Shown piece by piece: positions 1 through 4,567 of a stretch of 5,329 bases of DNA. The stretch is from positions 1 to 5,329 of the forward strand of contig JADZCL010000108.1 of the NCBI GenBank assembly GCA_020851615.1. Reading direction: 5' to 3'. Every line of letters starts with the position of its first letter. The stretch's first letter is position 1. The notes beneath the pieces are model-generated. The model did no database searches. It was not told where the DNA came from and saw nothing but the letters and a program-made list of their open reading frames with translations. This DNA is from Rubrivivax sp. (lineage in GTDB: Bacteria > Pseudomonadota > Gammaproteobacteria > Burkholderiales > Burkholderiaceae_C). Position numbers and translations under genes: made by a program.

Positions 1-113
1 CCGGGCAGGACGCCGATCGCGGTGCCCACCGCGCAGCCGACGAAGGCCCACATCAGGTTGACCGGGGTCGCGGCCGACGCGAAGCCGGCCAGCAGGTTGA
101 GCCAGATGTCCAT
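1..113 (-). CDS. tctA: TTT transporter large membrane subunit TctA (N-terminal fragment)
   Basis: This is the first 37 codons of the large permease subunit of a tripartite tricarboxylate transporter; the rest lies beyond the left edge. The fragment starts MDIWLNLLAGFASAATPVNL and continues with an aromatic and glycine-rich stretch (WAFVGCAVGTAIGVLPG). This matches the usual TctA N-terminus, where a first hydrophobic helix leads into a conserved VGTxIGVLPG segment. TctA is normally about 500 residues with around 12 membrane helices and forms the secondary-transport channel in the inner membrane. The ATG at 113 is preceded by GAGGA (complement of 123-127), nine bases upstream, which supports this start. 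It follows tctC and tctB on the same strand, the usual C-B-A order, but is separated from tctB by an unusually long hairpin-rich gap. The family call is firm despite the truncation; the substrate cannot be read from this piece. Confidence 0.9.
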   Translation of the reverse strand, partial: MDIWLNLLAGFASAATPVNLMWAFVGCAVGTAIGVLP

Positions 114-140
114 CTCGTTCGGTCCTCGCCTAGGCGCTCA

Positions 141-173
141 CAAGGAAACGCCGGGCCGTCCCAAGTTTCCTTG
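141..173. repeat. Inverted repeat, 9-bp arms
   Basis: CAAGGAAAC at 141-149 is perfectly complementary to GTTTCCTTG at 165-173, with a 15-base loop between. It lies just upstream of the tctA ribosome-binding region in the tctA mRNA sense, so a transcript crossing it could fold here. No T-run follows on either strand, so a classical rho-independent terminator is unlikely. Confidence 0.55.
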
Positions 174-198
174 ACCCCCGCGGGGGGCCGAGCCCGGA

Positions 199-229
199 CG
201 AATCACCGTCCACTGCGGACGGTGATTCG
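199..229. repeat. Perfect 13-bp stem-loop (REP-like or mRNA hairpin)
   Basis: The arms CGAATCACCGTCC (199-211) and GGACGGTGATTCG (217-229) pair without a mismatch around a 5-base loop (212-216). After one mismatch the pairing can continue outward for about four more bases, giving a stem of about 18 positions. This is the strongest secondary structure in the window. There is no adjacent T-run. It resembles the compact palindromes of repetitive extragenic (REP) elements, which often sit between operon genes, but no second copy is visible in this window, so that identity is a guess. Alternatives are an RNase-blocking stem that stabilises tctCB mRNA relative to tctA, or an attenuator. Confidence 0.7.
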
Positions 230-264
230 CCTGGCGAGGGCCATCGGGCCTGCAAGCCAGATGG

Positions 265-282
265 CGGGCTGGGCGCAGCCCG
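265..282 (-). terminator. GC hairpin just after tctB, possible weak terminator
   Basis: CGGGCTG (265-271) pairs with CAGCCCG (276-282) around a GGCG loop, beginning 14 bases beyond the tctB stop codon. Position and GC-rich stem fit a transcription-pausing or RNA 3'-end structure. The lack of a following T-run on the tct strand argues against efficient intrinsic termination, which would in any case cut off tctA. Confidence 0.3.
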
Positions 283-295
283 GTCCTGGGGGCGC

Positions 296-811
296 TCACA
301 GCCAGCCGCTGCCGGTCAGCCCTGGCAGGTTGATGCCCAGCACACGCGTGAACAGCCAGAACGCGGGGGCGGCGATGAGGGCGCCGGTGGCGAAGTCCAG
401 CGCCCAGCGGCGCACGCCGCCGGCCACCGCGCCCTCGGACTGGCGCAGCCCGCGCACCGCGCACATGAAGCACAGCGTGCAGGCGAGGATGAAGCCCACG
501 CGCTCGATCAGCAGCGCGTTGAGCACCACCCCGGCGCACACCCACAGCAGCGCCGGCCAGTCGCCGCGTGCGGCGCCCGAGGGCGCCTCGCGCGCGCGAA
601 AGCCGCCGCTGAAGGCCTGCCACAGCAGGCCGGCGCCGCACAGCGCGAGCGCCAGCGTCACCACCCAGGGCAGGAAGTTGGGGCCGACCCCGGCGTAGCC
701 GGCGTCGCCCGGGATCTGCAGCGCGCCCCAGGCTAGGAAGGCGGCAAGCGCCAGCGCGCCGACGCCGATCGCCTTCTGCGTGCCCAGGTCGTCGCTGCGC
801 TCGGCCTGCAT
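296..811 (-). CDS. tctB: TTT transporter small membrane subunit TctB
   Basis: This is the small integral membrane subunit of the tripartite tricarboxylate transporter, 171 residues, within the usual 140-180 range. It partners TctA in the inner membrane. The sequence shows about four hydrophobic helices: near residues 15-33, 44-67, 86-118 (long, possibly a re-entrant pair around the LLIERVGF turn) and 132-157. The motif GVGPNFLPWVV at 41-51 and the VLNALLIERVGFILA segment are typical of TctB, where a short G(x)GPxxfP stretch precedes helix 2. The start at 811 lies two bases after the tctC stop, and no strong ribosome site stands alone, so translation is probably coupled to tctC. The frame stays open far upstream through tctC, but that extension is a GC-rich shadow. 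The family call is secure by pattern and operon position; TctB sequences diverge widely, so the substrate cannot be inferred. Confidence 0.92.
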   Translation of the reverse strand: MQAERSDDLGTQKAIGVGALALAAFLAWGALQIPGDAGYAGVGPNFLPWVVTLALALCGAGLLWQAFSGGFRAREAPSGAARGDWPALLWVCAGVVLNALLIERVGFILACTLCFMCAVRGLRQSEGAVAGGVRRWALDFATGALIAAPAFWLFTRVLGINLPGLTGSGWL

Positions 812-813
812 CG

Positions 814-1776
814 TCAGACCATCCCGGCCTTGACCATGGTGGCACGCAGCGAGGCGAAGTCCCCGTCGACGAAGTCGGCGAAGGGCTTGCCCGCCAGCAA
901 CGCCGGCGTCCACTTGTTCTTCTCCAGCGACTCGGCCCAGGACTTGGTCTTGGTGGCCTTGACCACCAGATCCACCAGCGCCTTCTTCTGGGCTTCGCTG
1001 ATGCCGGCTGCGGCGTACACGCCGCGCCAGTTGCCGAGCACGACGTTGAAGCCCTGCTCGACCAGCGTCGGCACCGGGATGCCGGGCTGGCGCTTCTCGG
1101 AGGTGACGCCGATGGCGCGCATCTTGCCGGACTCGATATAGGGCTGGAACTCGCTGTAGCCGCTGCCGCCGGCACTGACGTTGCCGCCGATGATCGCCGC
1201 CACCGCCTCGCCGCCGCCGCGGAAGGGCACGTAGTTGATCTTGGTCGGGTCGACGCCGACCTCGCGCGCCAGCATCGCGATCGCGATGTGTTCGGTGGCG
1301 CCGGCCGATCCGCCGCCCCATTTCACGCTGCCCGGGTCCTTCCTGAGCTGGGCGACGACGTCGGCCATGGTCTTGAAAGGCGACGCCGCCGGCACGACGA
1401 AGACGTTGTACTCGGTGGTCAGGCGCGCGATCGGCGTCACCTGGGTGATGGACACCGGCGGCTTGTTGCGGATCTCGCCGCCCAGCATCACCGCGCCCAT
1501 CACCAGCAAGGCCTCGCCGTCGCCCTTGCGCGCGTTGTAGAACTGCGCCAGCCCGATCGCGCCGGCCGCGCCGCCCTTGTTCTCGTAGCTGACGCTGCGC
1601 GCGGCGCCGGACTCCTGGATCGCCGCGCCCAGCGCACGCCCGGTGCCGTCCCAGCCGCCGCCGGGGTTGGCCGGGATCATGAGCTTGAGGTTGGCCATCT
1701 GCGCCGACGCTGCCATCGGCAGGCCGGCACCGGCGGCCAGGGCCGCGATGGACTTCAGGAAGGTGTCTCGACGCAT
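814..1776 (-). CDS. tctC: Periplasmic tricarboxylate-binding protein TctC (Bug family)
   Basis: This is a 320-residue extracytoplasmic solute receptor that captures a carboxylate and hands it to TctA/TctB. Residues 1-26 form an export signal: basic MRRDTFLK, a hydrophobic core, then ASA before Q26 as the likely cleavage point. The RR pair is one residue out of register for a good Tat motif, so Sec export is more likely. The first ligand loop PANPGGGWDGTGR (35-47) contains Asp43, which in Bug proteins helps hold the ligand. It is followed by ENKGGAAGAIG (65-75) and the second loop region PFRGGGEAVAAIIGGNV (184-200), then the common KMRAIGVTSEKR stretch (218-229). These fit the TctC branch rather than more distant Bug relatives. 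The ATG at 1776 has a strong GAGGAG site (complement of 1784-1789), seven bases upstream. It is first in the tctCBA cluster. Substrate is unknown: citrate is the classical one, but family members also bind aromatic and other dicarboxylates. Confidence 0.93.
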   Translation of the reverse strand: MRRDTFLKSIAALAAGAGLPMAASAQMANLKLMIPANPGGGWDGTGRALGAAIQESGAARSVSYENKGGAAGAIGLAQFYNARKGDGEALLVMGAVMLGGEIRNKPPVSITQVTPIARLTTEYNVFVVPAASPFKTMADVVAQLRKDPGSVKWGGGSAGATEHIAIAMLAREVGVDPTKINYVPFRGGGEAVAAIIGGNVSAGGSGYSEFQPYIESGKMRAIGVTSEKRQPGIPVPTLVEQGFNVVLGNWRGVYAAAGISEAQKKALVDLVVKATKTKSWAESLEKNKWTPALLAGKPFADFVDGDFASLRATMVKAGMV

Positions 1777-1783
1777 GCGCGGT

Positions 1784-1789
1784 CTCCTC
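1784..1789 (-). promoter_or_regulatory. Strong ribosome-binding site of tctC
   Basis: GAGGAG on the minus strand lies seven bases upstream of the tctC ATG. It is the best Shine-Dalgarno match in the window, consistent with high production of a periplasmic receptor, and it fixes the tctC start. Confidence 0.8.
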
Positions 1790-1827
1790 GGGAGGCTGGA
1801 AGGATGGCGCCATGGTCGGCCACCGGG

Positions 1828-1849
1828 CTGTCAATCCGCTGTCCGACAG
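1828..1849. promoter_or_regulatory. Candidate tctC promoter element and regulator-binding repeats
   Basis: On the tctC strand a perfect TTGACA (complement of 1829-1834) lies about 50 bases upstream of the start codon, but no good -10 box follows at 16-18 bases, as expected for an activator-dependent promoter. Overlapping it on the plus strand are two CTGTC copies 11 bases apart (1828-1832 and 1839-1843), with an inverted GACAG at 1845-1849. One helical turn between direct repeats is the usual arrangement for an OmpR-class dimer, so this could be the TctD-like regulator's site. That assignment is inference; short repeats can arise by chance. Confidence 0.35.
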
Positions 1850-1870
1850 ACCGGTGTTTACCCTGCTCAG

Positions 1871-1885
1871 GCGGCTTGCAGCCGC
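1871..1885 (-). terminator. Small hairpin after glycosyltransferase gene
   Basis: GCGGCT (1871-1876) and AGCCGC (1880-1885) pair around a 3-base loop, 10 bases past the glycosyltransferase stop codon. The stem is short and no T-run follows on the minus strand, so termination would be weak. Read-through into tctC is possible. Confidence 0.3.
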
Positions 1886-1895
1886 GGTCCCGCCG

Positions 1896-3128
1896 TCAGG
1901 CTGGCGGGGGCACCCACCCGGCCGCGACGAGCCGCTCGACCGTGGCCACGGCCGTGCCCAGGCCGTCCTCGCTGGCCAGGGACTGGCCCAGTTCGGCCGC
2001 ACGCGCCACGACGCCGGGCTGGCCGACGAAGGCAAACGCCGCCGCCAGCACCGACGCATCCACACGCTTGGCCGACAGCGCGCGCGGCGCCACGCCGAGC
2101 CGGTGCAGCTGCCCGGCCCAGAACGGCTGGTCGCCGGTGAAGGGGATGACGATGGAGGGCTTGCCGGCCCGCAGGGCCGAGTGGCTGGTTCCCGAGCCGC
2201 CGTGATGGACCACCGCCGCCATGCGCGGGAACAGCCATTCGTGCGGCGTCGCGTCGATGCAGTGCAGGTTGGGCGGCAGCCGGGCGTCGCCGCTGCCGTT
2301 CCAGCCCGGCCAAAACACGGTGCGCCGGCCGCCGAGCGCCGTGCCCAGTGCGCCCAGCATGGCGGGCATGTCGATGCCGGTCATGCTGCCGAAGCCCACA
2401 TAGACCGGTGGCGGGCCGGCCGCCAGAAACTCCAGCAGCGCAGGCGCCGGCGTGTGCTGCGCCGCCATCGGCGCCACCCATTGCCCGCACAGCACGGCCT
2501 GCGCCGGCCAGTCCGCGGGTGGCGGCAGCAGCGTCGGCGAGATGCCGTAGAGCATGGGGTGCTCGGTCCACAGCGCCCGGCGTGGCGGCAGCGCCAGCAC
2601 GGTGGCGCGCGCACGGTTGAGTTCCCTGCGAAACGCCAGCCAGAACAGCTGGTTGGTGAGCACCAGGCTGGCCCGGTTCAGGCGGGCCGGCACCCAGCCC
2701 GGCGGCAGGAAAGGCGAGGCGAACGCGCGCGAAGGGGTGAGCGGGATCATGCTGGCGCCGATCGCGGGCAGGCCCAGGCGCTCGGCAACCGACAGGCCGA
2801 CGAAGCCGGCCAGCCCCGAGCTCAGGATCGCGTCACAGCCCTCGGCGGCGGCCAGCGTCTGCCGCATCCAGGCCTCGGTGTTGGCGTTCGTCAAGGCCAC
2901 CAGCGCCTTCGCGGTGGCACCTGGACCCTGGGCGCCCCCTTGCGTGAAGATCTCGCGGATGTCACCCGCCAACGCTGCGGCGGGAACGCCCAGCGCACGC
3001 GCCACGCCCAGGGTGCCCGCGTCGCCCAGCAGGCTCACCGCATGACCCGCCTCGCGCAGCGCATGGCCCAATGCCGCCAGCGGACGGGTGTCGCCCTCGG
3101 TGCCATAGGTCAGGATCAGCAGCTTCAT
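1896..3128 (-). CDS. GT1-family glycosyltransferase, UGT80/MGT-like
   Basis: This 410-residue cytoplasmic, GT-B-fold enzyme is expected to transfer a sugar from a nucleotide sugar to a small, probably hydrophobic acceptor. The N-terminal acceptor domain opens with LLILTYGTEGDTRPLAALGH. Asp13 in the GxxGD motif is the position used as catalytic base in GtfA/GtfB-type enzymes. A linker precedes the nucleotide-sugar domain, which starts near VYVGFGSM (242-249). The donor signature is HHGGSGTSHSALRAGKPS (308-325), then PFTGDQPFWAGQLHRLGVAP (329-348). This pattern resembles sterol glucosyltransferases and the actinobacterial macrolide/glycopeptide enzymes. The first frame-open ATG at 3203 would place the TetR operator and promoter inside the gene, so MKLLILTY at 3128 is preferred, although no clear ribosome site precedes it. 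It diverges from the tetR gene across 59 bases and reads toward tctC 119 bases away. The acceptor is unknown; lipid, sterol-like or xenobiotic glycosylation are options. Confidence 0.88.
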   Translation of the reverse strand: MKLLILTYGTEGDTRPLAALGHALREAGHAVSLLGDAGTLGVARALGVPAAALAGDIREIFTQGGAQGPGATAKALVALTNANTEAWMRQTLAAAEGCDAILSSGLAGFVGLSVAERLGLPAIGASMIPLTPSRAFASPFLPPGWVPARLNRASLVLTNQLFWLAFRRELNRARATVLALPPRRALWTEHPMLYGISPTLLPPPADWPAQAVLCGQWVAPMAAQHTPAPALLEFLAAGPPPVYVGFGSMTGIDMPAMLGALGTALGGRRTVFWPGWNGSGDARLPPNLHCIDATPHEWLFPRMAAVVHHGGSGTSHSALRAGKPSIVIPFTGDQPFWAGQLHRLGVAPRALSAKRVDASVLAAAFAFVGQPGVVARAAELGQSLASEDGLGTAVATVERLVAAGWVPPPA

Positions 3129-3136
3129 CGATCGAT

Positions 3137-3164
3137 TCGACGTAAAGTACACGACGTTTACTTT
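3137..3164 (+). promoter_or_regulatory. Candidate sigma-70 promoter for the TetR gene
   Basis: TCGACG (3137-3142, four of six matches to TTGACA) and TACTTT (3159-3164, four of six to TATAAT) are spaced 16 bases apart, with the operator palindrome filling the spacer and the -10. Transcription would begin around 3171, leaving a leader of under 20 bases. On the opposite strand TATAAA (complement of 3162-3167) could be the -10 for the glycosyltransferase, though no good -35 accompanies it. Both matches are moderate. Confidence 0.4.
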
Positions 3165-3165
3165 A
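3143..3165. promoter_or_regulatory. Near-perfect 23-bp palindrome, likely TetR operator
   Basis: The left arm TAAAGTACACG (3143-3153) and right arm CGTTTACTTTA (3155-3165) are complementary at 10 of 11 positions around a single central base (3154). The mismatch is C3150 against T3158. It is an AT-rich island in very GC-rich DNA and lies in the divergent space between the TetR gene and the glycosyltransferase gene. Length, symmetry and position are typical of TetR-family operators. It covers promoter-like sequence for both genes, so one bound repressor dimer or dimer pair would block both. The palindrome is seen directly; the binding protein is inferred from adjacency. Confidence 0.75.
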
Positions 3166-3187
3166 TACCGCAGACCCGCCGAACGCC

Positions 3188-3799
3188 ATGCCCAGCCCGT
3201 CAACGCCGCAACGTCCGGCCCGCCGTGCCGAGCTGCCGGCGCACATCGGCCGCGTCGCGGCGCTGCTATTCGCCGATCGCGGCTACGGCGCAGTGACGAT
3301 GGAGCAGGTGGCGAGCCAGGCGGGGGTGTCCAAGCGCACGCTGTACAAGTACTTCGCCGCCAAGGAGGCCTTGCTCGAGCAGGTGCTGGAGGGCACGCTC
3401 GCGCAGGAGCTGGCGCAGCGCGACTTCAGCGCCGAGGCGCAGGCCGGATTTCGCACCGCCCTGACGGCGCTGCTGCACGAATCGGCGCGCTGGTGCGAGC
3501 AGCATGCCGAGGTGCTCCTGCCCTACATCCGCTACAAGTTCGCTCACTTCGACCCGGTCGCAGCCCGCACGCAGGACGACCGCGGCCTGCTGCCGCTGTG
3601 GACCCTGCTGGTGCGCCAGGCACAGCAGCGCGGCGAACTGCGTGCCGGCCATGACCCCGAGCAGCTCGCCAGCAGCCTGCACTACCTCTACCTCGGCGCC
3701 ATGATGCGCTGGCTCACCGCTCCCACGCTGTCGCTGAAGAACGAGTTCGACGCCGTGGTCGGTCTGTTCATCGACGGCGCCGCAGCGGAAGGCGTCTGA
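3188..3799 (+). CDS. TetR/AcrR-family transcriptional repressor
   Basis: This is a 203-residue one-component regulator of normal TetR length. The N-terminal DNA-binding domain spans about residues 15-62. Helix 1 is HIGRVAALLFADRGYGAVTM, and the helix-turn-helix is MEQVASQAGVSKRTLYKYF (38-56), followed by the conserved AAKEALL. The remaining residues (about 65-200) form an all-helical ligand-binding and dimer domain that, as usual for the family, gives no direct clue to its ligand. The ATG at 3188 is the only reasonable start: no ATG, GTG or TTG occurs in frame between it and the TAA at 3143-3145. No clear ribosome site precedes it. It is divergent from the glycosyltransferase, with a palindromic operator between them, so autorepression and repression of the glycosyltransferase are the likely roles, released by the enzyme's acceptor or a related compound. 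The family call is firm; target and ligand are inferred. Confidence 0.93.
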   Translation: MPSPSTPQRPARRAELPAHIGRVAALLFADRGYGAVTMEQVASQAGVSKRTLYKYFAAKEALLEQVLEGTLAQELAQRDFSAEAQAGFRTALTALLHESARWCEQHAEVLLPYIRYKFAHFDPVAARTQDDRGLLPLWTLLVRQAQQRGELRAGHDPEQLASSLHYLYLGAMMRWLTAPTLSLKNEFDAVVGLFIDGAAAEGV

Positions 3800-3847
3800 C
3801 GCCAGGCGGCGGCATCGCCACGACGCGCCTTGCCGCCAGCGCCAGCA

Positions 3848-3867
3848 CCCCGGTCGGGCGCCCGGGG
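3848..3867. repeat. GC-rich stem-loops between TetR gene and response regulator
   Basis: CCCCGG (3848-3853) pairs with CCGGGG (3862-3867), and a smaller palindrome CGGGCGCCCG (3855-3864) offers an alternative fold. Upstream, GGCGGCA (3808-3814) pairs with TGCCGCC (3831-3837). Together they could slow or end transcription from the TetR gene before the two-component genes, but there is no T-run, so intrinsic termination is doubtful. Confidence 0.35.
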
Positions 3868-3884
3868 CCTGAGCCGCGACACCC

Positions 3885-3890
3885 TATGAT
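3885..3890 (+). promoter_or_regulatory. TATGAT -10 element, possible leaderless start
   Basis: TATGAT matches the sigma-70 -10 consensus at five of six positions and ends eight bases before the response regulator's ATG. Initiation six or seven bases downstream would fall within a base or two of the start codon, giving a leaderless message. This fits the absence of any Shine-Dalgarno sequence there. No good -35 is visible at the expected distance (3862-3867 is CCGGGG), so an activator or another sigma contact may be needed, or the match is chance. Confidence 0.35.
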
Positions 3891-3898
3891 GACCGCCG

Positions 3899-4567
3899 AT
3901 GAAGCTGCTGCTGGTGGAGGACAACCCGGCGCTGCAGACCACCTTGCAGCGCAGCTTCGAGCGTCGCGGCATGCAGGTACTGCTGTGCGGCGACGGCGCG
4001 CGGGCGCTGGCCCGCTGGCGCGCCAGCGTCCCCGACGTCGTGCTGCTGGACCTCAGCCTGCCCGGGCTGGACGGCCTGCAGGTGCTGGCGCAGGCGCGCC
4101 ACGAAGGCCTGCGCACGCCGGTGCTGGTGCTCACCGCGCGCGCCACCGTCGGCGACCGCATCCTCGGCCTGAACACCGGCGCCGACGACTACCTGGCCAA
4201 GCCCTTCGACCTCGACGAGCTGGAGGCCCGCGTGCGCGCCCTCGCCCGCCGCGCGGGGGCGCCAGGCAGCGGGGCCCCGGCATTCGCCGGCCTGCAGCTC
4301 GACGCCGAATCCGGCGCCGTGCTGTGCGACGGCCGGCCGATGGAGCTGAGCCAGCGCGAGGCCGCCATGCTGCGCGCGCTGCTGGCGCGCCCCGGCCAGG
4401 CGGTGGCCAAGGAGCGGCTGCTGGAGCTCGTCTTCCCCGGCGACGACGCTGTGCAGCCGGAGGCGGTGGAGGTGGTCGCCTATCGGCTCAGGCGCAAGCT
4501 CGTCGGGGTCCCGGTGCAGCTGATCACGCTGCGCGGCCTGGGCTATCTGCTGAAGGCCCAGGCATGA
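3899..4567 (+). CDS. tctD: TctD-like OmpR-class response regulator
   Basis: This 222-residue DNA-binding response regulator has the standard two-domain form. The receiver domain (about 1-117) carries the acidic pair Glu7-Asp8, the phosphoacceptor Asp51 in VVLLDLSLPGLDG, the switch Thr79 in LVLTARA and Lys101 in LAKPF. The C-terminal winged-helix domain (about 128-220) has LSQREAAMLRALLARPGQAV, then the recognition-helix region AVEVVAYRLRRKL and the wing VQLITLRGLGYLL. All key receiver residues are present. Its stop codon overlaps the start of the sensor-kinase gene (ATGA), so the two are co-transcribed and translationally coupled. Proximity to tctCBA and a kinase with a TctE-like sensor domain suggest it is TctD, activating the transporter genes; OmpR-class sequence alone would not distinguish it from QseB/PmrA-type relatives. 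ATGs at 3886 and 3889 are out of frame, so 3899 is the start. Confidence 0.88.
   Translation: MKLLLVEDNPALQTTLQRSFERRGMQVLLCGDGARALARWRASVPDVVLLDLSLPGLDGLQVLAQARHEGLRTPVLVLTARATVGDRILGLNTGADDYLAKPFDLDELEARVRALARRAGAPGSGAPAFAGLQLDAESGAVLCDGRPMELSQREAAMLRALLARPGQAVAKERLLELVFPGDDAVQPEAVEVVAYRLRRKLVGVPVQLITLRGLGYLLKAQA

Larger units (their letters stand above)
114..295. other. Hairpin-rich tctB-tctA intergenic gap
   Basis: No convincing gene lies in these 182 bases; open frames crossing them are extensions of shadow frames in GC-rich DNA. The stretch holds four inverted repeats: 141-173 (9-bp arms, 15-base loop), 175-186 (a self-complementary CCCCCGCGGGGG), 199-229 (perfect 13-bp arms, 5-base loop) and 265-282 (7-bp arms, 4-base loop). 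None is followed by a T-run in either direction. Genes of a tctCBA operon are usually tightly packed, so the gap suggests an mRNA-level control region, such as partial termination or differential stability between tctB and tctA, or an inserted palindromic repeat. Which of these applies is inference. Confidence 0.6.

Noticed and set aside
138..1175. Minus-strand frame of 345 codons across tctB and the hairpin gap
   Set aside because: It is Arg/Ala/Pro-rich and overlaps real tctB and tctC in another frame. Its end lies inside the palindromic gap, and no ribosome site or family pattern is visible.
1701..1776. Possible Tat signal on TctC (MRRDTFLK)
   Set aside because: The twin arginines are one residue out of register with the RRxFLK consensus. 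The remainder is an ordinary Sec-type signal ending in ASA.
1856..1861. GTTTAC upstream of tctC, shared with one arm of the TetR operator
   Set aside because: It is only six bases with no matching second arm nearby, so it is too short to call a second operator.
296..2065. Long minus-strand frame of 589 codons that would fuse tctB to upstream sequence
   Set aside because: The upstream part is an arginine-rich, out-of-frame reading of tctC with no family pattern. Real TctB begins at 811, just after the tctC stop.
3129..3203. Extended start of the glycosyltransferase at 3203 (25 extra residues)
   Set aside because: The extension would read through the operator and promoter region and overlap the TetR gene start. 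Family members begin directly with the first beta strand, matching MKLLILTY at 3128.
1812..3296. Plus-strand frame of 494 codons antisense to the glycosyltransferase
   Set aside because: It is Arg/Gln/His-rich low-complexity translation, typical of the antisense of a GC-rich gene, with no motif. The opposite strand encodes a clear glycosyltransferase.
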